From assembly GCA_012798955.1 (NCBI GenBank), contig JAAZMF010000043.1, positions 1 through 62,912 on the forward strand: a stretch of 62,912 nucleotides of DNA. Direction: 5' to 3'. Below, piece by piece: positions 35,564 to 46,809 of the stretch. The translations under genes were made by a program, and so were the position numbers. Source of the stretch: Bacillota bacterium. Its GTDB lineage: Bacteria; Bacillota; Limnochordia; DTU087. The notes under the pieces were generated by a model. The model was given only the letters and a program-made list of their open reading frames with translations, was not told the DNA's origin and made no database searches. Each line of letters opens with the position of its first letter. The stretch's first letter is position 1.

Positions 35564-37684
35564 TTATTCGGCCACAGGTGATTCAAAAAAGGCCTGCACT
35601 ACCGAGTCGGCGGCCACCTTTGTACCAGGGACAGGGTTTTGCTTAACTGCCACCCCAGAACCATGGATCTGAAGTCTTAGTCCGGCATAGGCCAATTTGG
35701 CCGCTACCTCCCGCATGCTAAGGCCTACCACATCAGGTACTGTTACCCTTTGATCGCCTGGGTCATAAACAACTTCATCATAGCCCAGCATCTGTACAAT
35801 GGTACCTAAAGGAACTTTTGTCCCCGGAGCAGGCACCTGATCAAAAACTATGTTGCCATCACCATGGAATTGAAATTTAAGACCGGCGTTGCGAAGCACT
35901 GCTTCCGCCTCAGTTTGTGGAAGGTTTAGCACATTGGGCACGGCCGCTTCTTGATCTTGAAAGATCCCACTGGTGGCCTTCGGGCTTGGCTCCCGGCGTC
36001 TAGGTACCCCCATGGTTTCCAGAGCATCTTCAACTACTGCACGAAAGACCGGCGCCGCGATCACGCCGCCATAGCTCTGCCCCTTCGGATGATACAGGAC
36101 TACTATTGCAGCTATGCGGGGATCATCGGCCGGTGCGAAACCAGCAAAGGACGAGATCCTGCGTTCGGAATAGCGACCTCCCTCGGCAACTTGTGCAGTA
36201 CCCGTCTTGCCCGCTACCCTATAGCCTGGAATGTCTGCTAAGCTACCAGAGCCATTCACCACTACCGAGCGCAGTATCTCCGAAAAAACCCGAGCTGTCT
36301 CTTCCTTGATCACCGGTGTACCGACCACAGGATACTCCTCCACAACCCGACCCTGGCCATCTCTAATTTCCTTCATCAGATGGGGAGCAACTCTCACACC
36401 TTTATTAGCAATAGTAGCTGTAGCACTAAGTAGCTGCAAAGGAGTAACACCAATACCTTGCCCAAAACCCACATTGGCCCAGCGGGCTACCTCACCCCAC
36501 TGCACTTTACCGGGGACGGGGACCAGCCCTTTCGCCTCTCCGGGAAAATCTACTCCCGTTTGATCACCAAATCCATAGCCAATGATATATTGATAGAATT
36601 TCTCGCCACCTAAACGCTCTGCCCCAAGCTCAGCAAATACCGGGTTACAGGAATTCTCCACTGCCTCCACAAAAGTCTGAGAACCATGGCCCCCCGCCCG
36701 CCAGCAACGCACGGTGACTCCACCAATTTTTATATGCCCCGGATCAAAAAAGCCTGTTGTAGGTGAAACCACGCCTGCATCTAAGGCCGCGCTGGCAGTG
36801 ACAATCTTAAAAGTTGAACCGGGCTCATAGATGTCCGTGATCGCGATATTACGACGGTTCTGCTCAGGATAAGCTTGATAATCGTTGGGGTCAAAGGAAG
36901 GGTATACAGCTAAGGCTAGGATGTCCCCATTTCTAGGGTCCATTGCCATGAATACACCTCGTTCGGAGCCGGTCTCACTAACTGCCTTAGCTAACTCCCT
37001 TTCAGCCGCGTATTGTATCACATGGTCTACGGTGAGGATTAGATTGTTACCATCCTTCGGTGGGATGAATCGCCTTACCCCGGTGGGTATTTCGCGACCG
37101 GTTGCATCTCTTTCCATTACGACCCGGCCCTGTTCTCCCCTGAGATATTCATCATAGAAGATTTCCAAGCCCTCAAGGCCCTGGTTATCTATGCCTGCTA
37201 TGCCCAACACCTGTGCCGCCAAAGTTCCGTGGGGATAGTATCGTTGAGGGCGCTCAACTAACCCTATGCCCGGCAGGTCCAAAGCCCTGATGGCCCGAGC
37301 CGTTTCATTGTCAAGTTTACGGGCTACCCACACCGTAGCCTGCTTTTTGGAGAGCTTTGCCTCTAGTGAACGAACATCTTCCTTGAGTAGAGGAGCTAAG
37401 GCTTTAGCCGTCTCCCCCACATTTGGCACCTCGGCAGGTACTGCATAGACCGCCTCTGCACTAACACTTACAGCCAGTTTTTGTAGATTCCGATCGTAGA
37501 TAACGCCCCGTTTGGCATCTACCGGCACAGGGCGCATCCTTTGACTAAGAGCCTTTTCTTGATACCAACGATTTTGAATAACCTGCAAATACGCCAAACG
37601 ACCCAGCAAAATGGCCATACATACCATAGCACCCAGGAACACCAACGCGACGCGCTTCCGCACTTCCGTAGCCGTTATCTTCAC
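35564..37684 (-). CDS. Class B penicillin-binding protein with two PASTA domains (SpoVD/FtsI type)
   Basis: A 706-residue transpeptidase that crosslinks septal or spore wall. One N-terminal membrane anchor (near 13-35) is followed by a dimerisation domain (RMRPVPVDAKRGVIYDRN) and the transpeptidase domain. The active-site motifs are STFK (near residue 290), SCN in ENSCNP, and KTGTAQ. Two C-terminal PASTA domains (AVPNVLNLPQTEAEAVL and VPDVVGLSMREVAAKL) bind wall or muropeptides. B. subtilis has pbpB and spoVD side by side; only one such gene is present here. Confidence 0.95.
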   Translation of the reverse strand: MKITATEVRKRVALVFLGAMVCMAILLGRLAYLQVIQNRWYQEKALSQRMRPVPVDAKRGVIYDRNLQKLAVSVSAEAVYAVPAEVPNVGETAKALAPLLKEDVRSLEAKLSKKQATVWVARKLDNETARAIRALDLPGIGLVERPQRYYPHGTLAAQVLGIAGIDNQGLEGLEIFYDEYLRGEQGRVVMERDATGREIPTGVRRFIPPKDGNNLILTVDHVIQYAAERELAKAVSETGSERGVFMAMDPRNGDILALAVYPSFDPNDYQAYPEQNRRNIAITDIYEPGSTFKIVTASAALDAGVVSPTTGFFDPGHIKIGGVTVRCWRAGGHGSQTFVEAVENSCNPVFAELGAERLGGEKFYQYIIGYGFGDQTGVDFPGEAKGLVPVPGKVQWGEVARWANVGFGQGIGVTPLQLLSATATIANKGVRVAPHLMKEIRDGQGRVVEEYPVVGTPVIKEETARVFSEILRSVVVNGSGSLADIPGYRVAGKTGTAQVAEGGRYSERRISSFAGFAPADDPRIAAIVVLYHPKGQSYGGVIAAPVFRAVVEDALETMGVPRRREPSPKATSGIFQDQEAAVPNVLNLPQTEAEAVLRNAGLKFQFHGDGNIVFDQVPAPGTKVPLGTIVQMLGYDEVVYDPGDQRVTVPDVVGLSMREVAAKLAYAGLRLQIHGSGVAVKQNPVPGTKVAADSVVQAFFESPVAE

Positions 37685-37773
37685 CGACTAACCCCCCGAC
37701 ACATAGAGGAACCAAGCCACAAGCCCAAGGCCTCCACCTTAGGGGTGAGCCCAGTTACATAATACCAAGTTTA

Positions 37774-38295
37774 CTATCGTCCCATAAGCCCGGCCTCCGC
37801 TGTACCCATTGTGGGTAGTCGCGCCCCTACCCACTGATAGACGACAGCCCACAGGCGCTTCGTCTCCCTAGCCAAAACTTGGCGAGGACCGGAATTGGTG
37901 GCCATCTGCGTACTTGGCAAGAGCTCCCAATCACCCAATGCCAAAACACGAGCCCCTTCTGGATCAACCATGCCTAAGCGATCACGGGCCAGAGTATCAA
38001 TCTTGGCCAAAGATTGAAGCTGCTCCACCCTCAGTTGCAGCTGTTGCCCTTCCCGTTGCACTTGGTGAAGCTTGGCCTCTAATGCCTGCAGTTGATACTC
38101 CAATTCTATGGCTCGAATTTTCTGGCTGATGCCCAGTGCCGTTAAGCCCGCCACGGCGATTACTATCATGAATAAGAGAATCATAGGATGCACACGCAAC
38201 CGTCTTTTGACTTTCTTGGCAGGCCGCGAGACTATAGTGGGAGTCTGTGAAATCTCCTCATAAACTTCTTGACGTTTGGCTGCCAGTACCATCAA
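37774..38295 (-). CDS. ftsL: FtsL-like divisome/septum initiation protein
   Basis: A 173-residue bitopic protein: a basic cytoplasmic N-terminus (RPAKKVKRRLR), one membrane helix (near residues 36-58), and a leucine/glutamine-rich coiled coil (residues ~60-105: QLQALEAKLHQVQREGQQLQL). The segment DTLARDRLGMVDPEG is typical of FtsL/DivIC family C-termini. It overlaps rsmH by four bases. Position between rsmH and the PBP gene is the standard ftsL place and supports the call despite low sequence conservation. A ~60-residue tail after the coiled coil is longer than usual. Confidence 0.82.
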   Translation of the reverse strand: MMVLAAKRQEVYEEISQTPTIVSRPAKKVKRRLRVHPMILLFMIVIAVAGLTALGISQKIRAIELEYQLQALEAKLHQVQREGQQLQLRVEQLQSLAKIDTLARDRLGMVDPEGARVLALGDWELLPSTQMATNSGPRQVLARETKRLWAVVYQWVGARLPTMGTAEAGLMGR

Positions 38296-39266
38296 TATTC
38301 ATCCCTTTCCTCCCCTAGAACTCTCTCGGCTACTCTTAGCTTGGCACTACGAGCTCGGGGGTTTTGGGCAACTTCCGCAGGCTGAGGCACTATGGGTCTA
38401 CGGGTAATAATCCTAACATCTGGGCGTTTTCCGCAAACACATATCGGTAAATCCGGTGGACATTCACAACCGCTAGCTAGTGATGCAAACGTCTCTTTGA
38501 CAATTCTATCTTCCAGAGAATGAAAACTGATCACAGCGATACGACCCAATGGGTTAAGAAGCTCCACGGCATCTTGCAGGGCTTGCTCCAGATACTCTAG
38601 CTCTTTGTTTACCGCAATTCTAAGGGCCTGGAATGTGCGCCGGGCCGGATGGGGACCACTTCGCCGTGCACCGGCCGGTATCGCCGCCTTAATCACATCT
38701 ACCAATTCTCCTGTTGTGGCGATACTCTGTTTTTTCCTTGTCTCAACCACAAATTCGGCAATTCGCTTAGCCCAGCGCTCCTCTCCATATCGGGCGATAA
38801 TATCTGCAAGCTCTTCCTCTGGTAGACTCGCGACCAGGTCTGCCGCAGTGTGGGGCAATGATTGATCCATACGCATGTCCAACGGGGCATCGAAACGATA
38901 ACTAAAGCCCCGCTCCCCTTCATCAAGCTGGTAAGACGACACACCTAGATCAAACAAGATTCCATCGATAGGCGCCAATTGGCGACGGGTGAGTTCACGG
39001 TGCAAATGCACAAAATTGGAGTGAATGAACGTCACTTGGTCCGCCTTATCTCGTAGTCGATGACTGGCTGCACTAATAGCGGTCTCATCTTGATCAAAAG
39101 CAATTAGTTCAGTCCCGGGACCGGCAGCCTCTAGCAAGGCCCAAGCGTGTCCCCCACCGCCTACAGTGGCATCAACATACCTGCCACCCTGTCGCCAGCA
39201 GATGGCATCAACTACTTCTTGGCTCAATACCGATATGTGCCCGTATTCCAAAGGCGTGCTCACCAA
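38292..39266 (-). CDS. rsmH: 16S rRNA (cytosine1402-N4)-methyltransferase RsmH (MraW)
   Basis: RsmH methylates C1402 of 16S rRNA at the decoding centre, using SAM. SAM-binding motif YVDATVGGGGHAWALLE (near residue 31), FDLGVSSYQLDEGERGFSYRFDAPLDMRMD (near 107), and ISFHSLEDRIVKETF (near 245) are diagnostic. Length 324 is normal. The start is TTG or GTG near 39266; its ribosome site is poor. It follows mraZ by nine bases and overlaps ftsL by four. Confidence 0.97.
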   Translation of the reverse strand: MVSTPLEYGHISVLSQEVVDAICWRQGGRYVDATVGGGGHAWALLEAAGPGTELIAFDQDETAISAASHRLRDKADQVTFIHSNFVHLHRELTRRQLAPIDGILFDLGVSSYQLDEGERGFSYRFDAPLDMRMDQSLPHTAADLVASLPEEELADIIARYGEERWAKRIAEFVVETRKKQSIATTGELVDVIKAAIPAGARRSGPHPARRTFQALRIAVNKELEYLEQALQDAVELLNPLGRIAVISFHSLEDRIVKETFASLASGCECPPDLPICVCGKRPDVRIITRRPIVPQPAEVAQNPRARSAKLRVAERVLGEERDEY

Positions 39267-39275
39267 TCTTTCGAG

Positions 39276-39707
39276 TTAAATCCCTAAATCAACGATTTTC
39301 TCCGCAATTTCCTCATACGATGCACTAGCTTCTTCTACATACGTCTGCCAAAGCTCGTGCGCCCAAATCTCCACTCGGTTGGAGACTCCGATGACCACGG
39401 CATCCCTATCGAGGCAAGCGTATTCCCGCAGATTGTTGGGGATATTTATCCTGCCTTGCTTATCTAATTCACATTCCGATGCTCCAGAAAAGAGAAAACG
39501 CACAAAGCGACGTGCGTCACCTTGGGTCAGGGGCAAAGACTTGAGTTTCTCCTCCAATATGGCCCATTCTTCAATGGGATATACAAATAAACAATGATCA
39601 AGACCCCGAGTGACAACAAAGCGCTCGCCTAACTGCTCCCTAAATCTAGCAGGGATAATCAGGCGACCCTTGGCATCAATTGTATGCTGCCACTCTCCCA
39701 TGAACAC
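39276..39707 (-). CDS. mraZ: Transcriptional regulator MraZ
   Basis: MraZ is a DNA-binding ring-shaped regulator with two SpoVT/AbrB-like domains that controls its own dcw operon. Both copies of the motif are visible: [20 protein letters not shown] (near residue 8) and [19 protein letters not shown] (near 78). Length (143 aa) is normal. The start is GTG at 39707 or the ATG two codons later. It heads the cluster and lies directly behind the AGTGG repeat array that I read as its own operator. Confidence 0.97.
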   Translation of the reverse strand: MFMGEWQHTIDAKGRLIIPARFREQLGERFVVTRGLDHCLFVYPIEEWAILEEKLKSLPLTQGDARRFVRFLFSGASECELDKQGRINIPNNLREYACLDRDAVVIGVSNRVEIWAHELWQTYVEEASASYEEIAEKIVDLGI

Positions 39708-39726
39708 TGAGTAAATGCACCTGCCT

Positions 39727-39783
39727 CCACTTTAGGAGCAAACTCCCCCACTATCCCCCACTTCCTACCACTCTGTTTCCACT
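39727..39783 (-). promoter_or_regulatory. MraZ-box array (AGTGG repeats at helical spacing)
   Basis: On the minus strand AGTGG occurs at 39779-39783, 39768-39772, 39758-39762 and 39748-39752, spaced 11, 10 and 10 bases. A fifth copy follows at 39727-39731, two turns further on. MraZ from Mycoplasma and E. coli binds three or four GTG-containing repeats at ~10-base spacing upstream of mraZ, so this is very probably its operator. Confidence 0.8.
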
Positions 39784-39824
39784 ATTCGACTCCACCAGTG
39801 GCAAGTCCTTCCATGTGTACTATG

Positions 39825-39866
39825 AAAAAAGACCTAGAATGCAGTGCTCCAAGGCTACATTCTAGG
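39825..39866 (-). terminator. Second terminator-like hairpin upstream of mraZ
   Basis: Perfect nine-pair stem CCTAGAATG / CATTCTAGG with a 16-base loop, followed on the minus strand by TCTTTTTT. It stands 41 bases beyond the first terminator, so it may be a back-up or close a short transcript started between them. Confidence 0.75.
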
Positions 39867-39906
39867 CCAAAGTAAGTAGATAACAGCAGATTTTCTGGTG
39901 GTCCAT

Positions 39907-39942
39907 AAAAAGAAAAAAGCGGTGATTGCTTAGATCATCGCC
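39907..39942 (-). terminator. Intrinsic terminator after the zinc-finger gene
   Basis: Minus strand: GCGATGAT / ATCACCGC stem (one G-T pair) followed by TTTTTTCTTTTT, ~90 bases past the stop. Confidence 0.82.
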
Positions 39943-40033
39943 TCATTGCCACATACGTCACCAGAGTAACGCCGATATAACGGCCCCACTTGGCGTCATT
40001 TTCTAGTATGTATTTTTGATGGACCTAACGCTA

Positions 40034-40237
40034 TTAGCTGCGTACAGCCCTTAGTAGATCCCGATAGGTATCTAGGTCCATGCCTATATCCACTCGCTCA
40101 GTATCTAGACCCGAACCGTTTTCCCTGGCACAGTCTACACAGCGTTTGGTTTTTGGCAGAGCCTCTATTCTCTCCTCGGGAATGGGTTTCCCACATAGCT
40201 CGCAAAGTCTTTCCACTTGTCTCAGACTCCCTTCCAA
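40034..40237 (-). CDS. Small C4 zinc-finger protein (DksA/TraR-like zinc ribbon)
   Basis: A 67-residue protein dominated by a CxxC-x18-CxxC zinc finger (CELCGKPIPEERIEALPKTKRCVDCA) like that of DksA/TraR proteins. It lacks the long coiled coil that DksA inserts into the RNA polymerase channel, so a DksA-like role cannot be assumed. The acidic C-terminus (VDIGMDLDTYRDLLRAV) may form a helix. It overlaps the nif3 gene by 16 bases. Small zinc-ribbon genes often follow nif3 in Firmicutes. Function unknown. Confidence 0.75.
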   Translation of the reverse strand: MEGSLRQVERLCELCGKPIPEERIEALPKTKRCVDCARENGSGLDTERVDIGMDLDTYRDLLRAVRS

Positions 40238-41034
40238 GGATCGTGCTCCTTGTCATACGCTATCACTCTAATCGGCCAACCCCGCCCTCCTGCTCCACTC
40301 TCTAAGGTTTTCGCCAACTCGGATGCAAAGATTGCCTCTGTTCCAAAATGCCCCCCATCTATAAGGGCTAAGGGGGTATCAAGCACCTCCATAGCCGTGT
40401 GGTATTTAACATCACCTGTGACTAATACATCGGCTCCAGCCTGGAGTGCCACCGGCCAAAGATGTGAGCCACTACCGCAACTAACAGCTACTTTTCGGAT
40501 AAGCCGCTCCCCATCCCCTAGAAATCGTATTGCTTCGATACGCAAGGCCTCTTGAACATATACAGCAAAATTATGCAACCTTTGGGGACTAGAAAGCTCC
40601 CCAATTCGCCCATAGCCTGCTGCCATTCCATCTATAGGTGATGGACGCTCCTGCAATATCTCGATGTTATTTAGACCAAGGGCCCGGGCTAGCCAATCAT
40701 TGAGTCCGCCCAAGGCTTGATCTACATTGGTATGGGCTACATAAAGTGATATATGGTGAGTCAGCAATTTACCAATAATGCGACCCGGTAAACTTTTATA
40801 GGTAATACTTTTCAAGGGGGTGAAAATCAGAGGGTGATGGGCGATGATTAAATCGACCCCCATCTCCACAGCATAGTTGACAGCCGCGTCGGTAACGGTT
40901 AGGCAGGTCATGATAGTGCGACATGTCACGCAAGGGGCACCGATCTGAAGCCCGACATTATCCCACTCTTCGGCAAGGCCCGGTGGAAAGTGCTCCTCTA
41001 GGAAATTTATGATATCTGATACCGAAACCACCAA
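40222..41034 (-). CDS. Nif3-like dinuclear metal protein (YqfO/YbgI family)
   Basis: Nif3 proteins form hexameric rings with a two-metal site and are annotated as GTP cyclohydrolase I type 2, though the true role is unclear. Metal-binding AHHPLIF (near residue 62) and the later THTNVD-like VAHTNVDQALGG are present, with VTGDVKYH and DGGHFGTE near the C-terminus. At ~270 residues it is the short form without the central PII-like insertion of B. subtilis YqfO. The start is probably TTG or GTG near 41034, behind AAGGAG; the track start is eight codons earlier. It normally lies near sigA in Firmicutes; here 7 kb separate them. Confidence 0.9.
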   Translation of the reverse strand: MVVSVSDIINFLEEHFPPGLAEEWDNVGLQIGAPCVTCRTIMTCLTVTDAAVNYAVEMGVDLIIAHHPLIFTPLKSITYKSLPGRIIGKLLTHHISLYVAHTNVDQALGGLNDWLARALGLNNIEILQERPSPIDGMAAGYGRIGELSSPQRLHNFAVYVQEALRIEAIRFLGDGERLIRKVAVSCGSGSHLWPVALQAGADVLVTGDVKYHTAMEVLDTPLALIDGGHFGTEAIFASELAKTLESGAGGRGWPIRVIAYDKEHDPWKGV

Positions 41035-41110
41035 TTCACCATCTCCTTGAACCCACAAGCCATGTGTTCATCTTGATTGCTCCTTCTCGATTTCCCCCGA
41101 ATATCCTCCT

Positions 41111-41144
41111 AGAAAACAACAAGCCGCTCCTAAATGGAACGGCT
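41111..41144 (-). terminator. Intrinsic terminator after the DUF4384/PEGA gene
   Basis: Minus strand: GCCGTTCC ... GGAGCGGC imperfect stem (bulged A/C) followed by TTGTTGTTTTC. It separates this gene from nif3. Confidence 0.72.
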
Positions 41145-41234
41145 CGTCGCGTTACTATATGCTCTGTTGTCGGGAATTCGACATCATAGCATCTTGTATA
41201 CCATAGGACTAGTGTCCTACCTCTGCCCTATGCC

Positions 41235-42023
41235 CTAGAGCTTGATCTCAAAATCAAACCGTACACTACCTTCTGAACGACGCTTAAGGGCGTCTAGCCG
41301 CACTACCCATCTACCATTCTCACTATATTGATCTACAACAATGTCCCGCACTGCCACTTTGTAACCGCTCTTTAGAGCAACTAACTGATGCTCTCCAGGC
41401 TCTAGATCAAGTCTTTGAGGTAGATCCCCGGCATAGACACCATCTACATAGAGGGTAACGCCGGATAGGCTGGAATCCACATCCATCCGTATGGTCCGAG
41501 GTCTTTCCGGCAAAATCTGCAAAGAGGTCATGTCCATGGCCCAATCTTCACCGGAAAGCGCAAGACGCCGTCGTAAACGAGACAAAAGCCGCTCTACACC
41601 TTTTTCTCTAAGCAATTCCGGATAATCTACCGGGCCGTTCCGGGTAGCCACAATAAGTAATGTTTCTTCTCCTGTCGGAGGCGCCGCTAGGATTTCATAC
41701 CCATCGGGCACCCGATAGACCCTATTTCTACGGGCATAATCATTGGATTGGTGGCGGTTGGGAAACAGCTTAGTGATATTGCCATTGGGATCAATATCGA
41801 ATATGGTCACAAAGGCATTCTCACTAACTTCAAAGTACAACTGCACCTGTTCTCCCACACGATAACTCGGCCTCGTGCCACCCTTATCTGCCCATATCCG
41901 CACATCTAGATCTGTCTTGTCTGGATTAATTATCAAAGATTTCGTTTGGGGATCTGCATAGGCGCTCACAGCACAAAGGCTTAGCAAGGCCACCACTATC
42001 AGTATCCCGCACCAACGCCTCAT
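41235..42023 (-). CDS. Exported protein with DUF4384 and PEGA domains
   Basis: A signal peptide (MRRWCGILIVVALLSLCAVSAYA) leads into a DUF4384-like domain: VRIWADKGGTRPSYRVGEQVQLYFEVSENAFVTIFDIDPNGNITKLFPN, residues ~40-90. The C-terminal ~75 residues contain a PEGA-type beta sandwich (DVDSSLSGVTLYVDGVYAGDLPQRLDLEPGEHQLVALKSGY). Such proteins are secreted or envelope-associated, often beside kinases or peptidases, and have no fixed function. The cysteines of the signal peptide do not form a clear lipobox. ATG at 42023 has GGAGG eight bases ahead. It is monocistronic, divergent from the DUF1538 gene. Confidence 0.8.
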   Translation of the reverse strand: MRRWCGILIVVALLSLCAVSAYADPQTKSLIINPDKTDLDVRIWADKGGTRPSYRVGEQVQLYFEVSENAFVTIFDIDPNGNITKLFPNRHQSNDYARRNRVYRVPDGYEILAAPPTGEETLLIVATRNGPVDYPELLREKGVERLLSRLRRRLALSGEDWAMDMTSLQILPERPRTIRMDVDSSLSGVTLYVDGVYAGDLPQRLDLEPGEHQLVALKSGYKVAVRDIVVDQYSENGRWVVRLDALKRRSEGSVRFDFEIKL

Positions 42024-42281
42024 ATTTGCCACCTCCGCTTAATTTAAGCCCTACCTATGATCACATTATATCCTATGTTTCAAATATTTGCTAGGAGCCA
42101 CTATGTCATAGGCCATAGGCCATAAAGACCTAGCCTTGGGTCTACATGGCATTTAACCTCATTGTTGTTTGACTTTCCTCTTCCTACAGGTTACAGTAAT
42201 GACATGGTCAGCCGTGCTAGAACTGCTACAAAAGTCACATCATATGTACGGAAATACTGGTAAAGGAGGCTGTGAGAGAAA

Positions 42282-42977
42282 TTGAGGGAGATCTATCAAA
42301 CAACGATTGAATCACTGACCGGGGTCCTACCCATCGTTCTTTTTCTTCTTGCTTTTAACAAATTTGTCCTTCGCTCTCCACTGCAGAACCCCAAGGAAAA
42401 CATTCTGGGGATTGTTGTGGCAGTCATCGGACTTGTCTTGTTTTCCAATGGCCTGCGCATGGGGCTACTACCCTTGGGAGAGACTGTAGGTTTGAACCTA
42501 CCTAAGGATTCACCTGTATGGTTAGTACTTGTCTTTAGCTTCATATTAGGCTTTGGTGTAACAATGGCAGAGCCATCAATGCAGTCTCTAGCCGGGCAAG
42601 TGGAGCAATTAACAGCGGGAGTCTTGCGCAAACCAATCGTCATGACAACGGTTGCTTTGGGTATCGGCACAGGAGTTACCTTGGGCGTGCTGAAGATTAT
42701 ACTACAGATACCCAATTCCCACATGATACTGCCGGCCTTGGGGATTTTAGCCTTATTGGCTTGGCGAGCCCCAACACCAATCATTGGTGTTGCCTTCGAT
42801 GCCTCGGGGGTGACAACAGGCCCTGTGACAGTACCTTTAGTCGTTGCTCTGGGCATCGGGATTGCCACAGCCCTTGGCGGGAGAGATCCATTAATGGATG
42901 GGTTTGGTATCATCGCCCTTTGCCTTGTCTGTCCTACAGTCCTTATGCTACTACTAGGCATAATCTACAAACTTTAG
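42282..42977 (+). CDS. DUF1538 family membrane protein
   Basis: A 231-residue protein with about seven membrane helices. The signature VAFDASGVTTGPVTVPLVVALGIG, near residues 170-193, defines DUF1538; a related motif, LVFSFILGFGVTMAEPSMQSL, occurs near residue 84. DUF1538 proteins are thought to be transporters, with unknown substrate, and often occur as two tandem units; here only one is present. The start is TTG, 11 bases after AAAGGAGG, a little far. The next gene encodes a PII-like protein whose ribosome site overlaps this stop codon, which suggests PII regulation of the transporter. Confidence 0.87.
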   Translation: MREIYQTTIESLTGVLPIVLFLLAFNKFVLRSPLQNPKENILGIVVAVIGLVLFSNGLRMGLLPLGETVGLNLPKDSPVWLVLVFSFILGFGVTMAEPSMQSLAGQVEQLTAGVLRKPIVMTTVALGIGTGVTLGVLKIILQIPNSHMILPALGILALLAWRAPTPIIGVAFDASGVTTGPVTVPLVVALGIGIATALGGRDPLMDGFGIIALCLVCPTVLMLLLGIIYKL

Positions 42978-42988
42978 GAGTGACTTGT

Positions 42989-43321
42989 ATGAGCTATGAA
43001 GCGATATTTGTCGTGCTTCCCCGGGGAACAGCGGACTCTGTTATGGCCACCGCGAAAAAAGCCGGCGCCAAGGGAGGAACTGTCTTCCTGGCTAGGGGAA
43101 CTGGTGCCAAAGAAGCCAAAACTTTTTTTGGTCTAACAGTGGAAGAGGCCAAAGAAATATTGTTTGTCCTTACTGAAAGGCAAGAGACTGATAGGATTTT
43201 GCAGACCATTATTGATGCGGCCCACTTGGAAAACCCTGGATCGGGAATTGCCTTTGTGCTAGATATCCGCAAGACAGTAGGTCTAGTGTCCCGCCAACCA
43301 GGTGTAGATCCATCAAATTAA
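42989..43321 (+). CDS. PII-like signalling protein (P-II/GlnB superfamily)
   Basis: A 110-residue ferredoxin-like protein with PII features: AGAKGGTVFLARGTGAKEAKTFFGL (T-loop region), EKEIL-type strand EEAKEILFVLTE, and C-terminal NPGSGIAFVLDIRKTVGL. It lacks the uridylylated Tyr51 context of GlnB, so control is more likely by effector binding than modification. ATG at 42989 has AGGAG overlapping the DUF1538 stop; the track's 186-residue ORF includes 76 upstream codons from inside DUF1538. By analogy to GlnK-AmtB and SbtB-SbtA it probably gates the adjacent membrane protein. Confidence 0.88.
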   Translation: MSYEAIFVVLPRGTADSVMATAKKAGAKGGTVFLARGTGAKEAKTFFGLTVEEAKEILFVLTERQETDRILQTIIDAAHLENPGSGIAFVLDIRKTVGLVSRQPGVDPSN

Positions 43322-43377
43322 TGGGCAACCATAGGCGAAGGCGAGGCTAATGGCACTATAAGACATGTAAGATCCTC

Positions 43378-43403
43378 GAGGGGCCGGTGAAAACCGGCCC
43401 CTC
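43378..43403. terminator. Strong GC hairpin between PII-like gene and lacZ
   Basis: Perfect ten-pair stem GAGGGGCCGG / CCGGCCCCTC with loop TGAAAA lies between convergent genes. U-runs are weak on both strands. Confidence 0.6.
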
Positions 43404-43407
43404 TCCA

Positions 43408-43430
43408 TCAGAATCGTCGTCTGATTCTGA
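43408..43430. repeat. Second perfect hairpin in the same gap
   Basis: TCAGAATC / GATTCTGA, eight pairs around a seven-base loop, lies four bases beyond the GC hairpin. It probably helps terminate lacZ transcription. Confidence 0.5.
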
Positions 43431-43446
43431 TCACACGTCCATCACT

Positions 43447-46560
<3,114 letters not shown>

Positions 46561-46638
46561 TTATGTCCCGCCCCGCTTTTCAGCAACTATCAATATGGAA
46601 TATTTTCTTGATTTATTTGGTAACTCCTGCCGAGCCCG

Positions 46639-46659
46639 TTTCCTGCCTTCGTCAGGAAA
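46639..46659. promoter_or_regulatory. Palindrome upstream of lacZ (possible operator)
   Basis: TTTCCTG and CAGGAAA form a perfect seven-base inverted repeat with a seven-base spacer, ~110 bases before the lacZ start and just past the terminator of the upstream gene. It could be a regulator site; a short hairpin is the alternative. Confidence 0.35.
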
Positions 46660-46672
46660 TCCACTGGATCCC

Positions 46673-46702
46673 AAAAAGGGCGAGAGCCTAAAGCTCCGCC
46701 CC
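46673..46702 (-). terminator. Intrinsic terminator after the SIMPL gene
   Basis: Minus strand: GGCGGAGC ... GCTCTCGCC stem followed by CTTTTTGG, ~110 bases past the stop. Confidence 0.82.
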
Positions 46703-46809
46703 TATTGGTTTCTTGATCCACATTGCCTGCGCTAAGCATCGTCCGATCACAGCAACCATCATAGCAACCCATTGTCTTGCATTCAGTGACGTTGTCTGAC
46801 TTTCTTACC

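Larger units (their letters stand above)
39708..40033. other. 326-bp intergenic region upstream of mraZ
   Basis: No gene was found here. It holds, in minus-strand order, a terminator for the zinc-finger gene (39907-39942), a second hairpin with a T6 run (39823-39866), and the MraZ-box array (39727-39783). No convincing sigma-A promoter pair was found, although TTGCCA near 39796 could be a -35 box. Confidence 0.7.

Noticed and set aside
42110-42125. Tandem AGGCCAT pair between the PEGA and DUF1538 genes
   Set aside because: Only two seven-base copies with no symmetry or link to promoter elements; likely chance.
42296-42961. 221-codon minus-strand ORF opposite the DUF1538 gene
   Set aside because: Proline/threonine-rich antisense shadow; the plus strand has the family signature and ribosome site.
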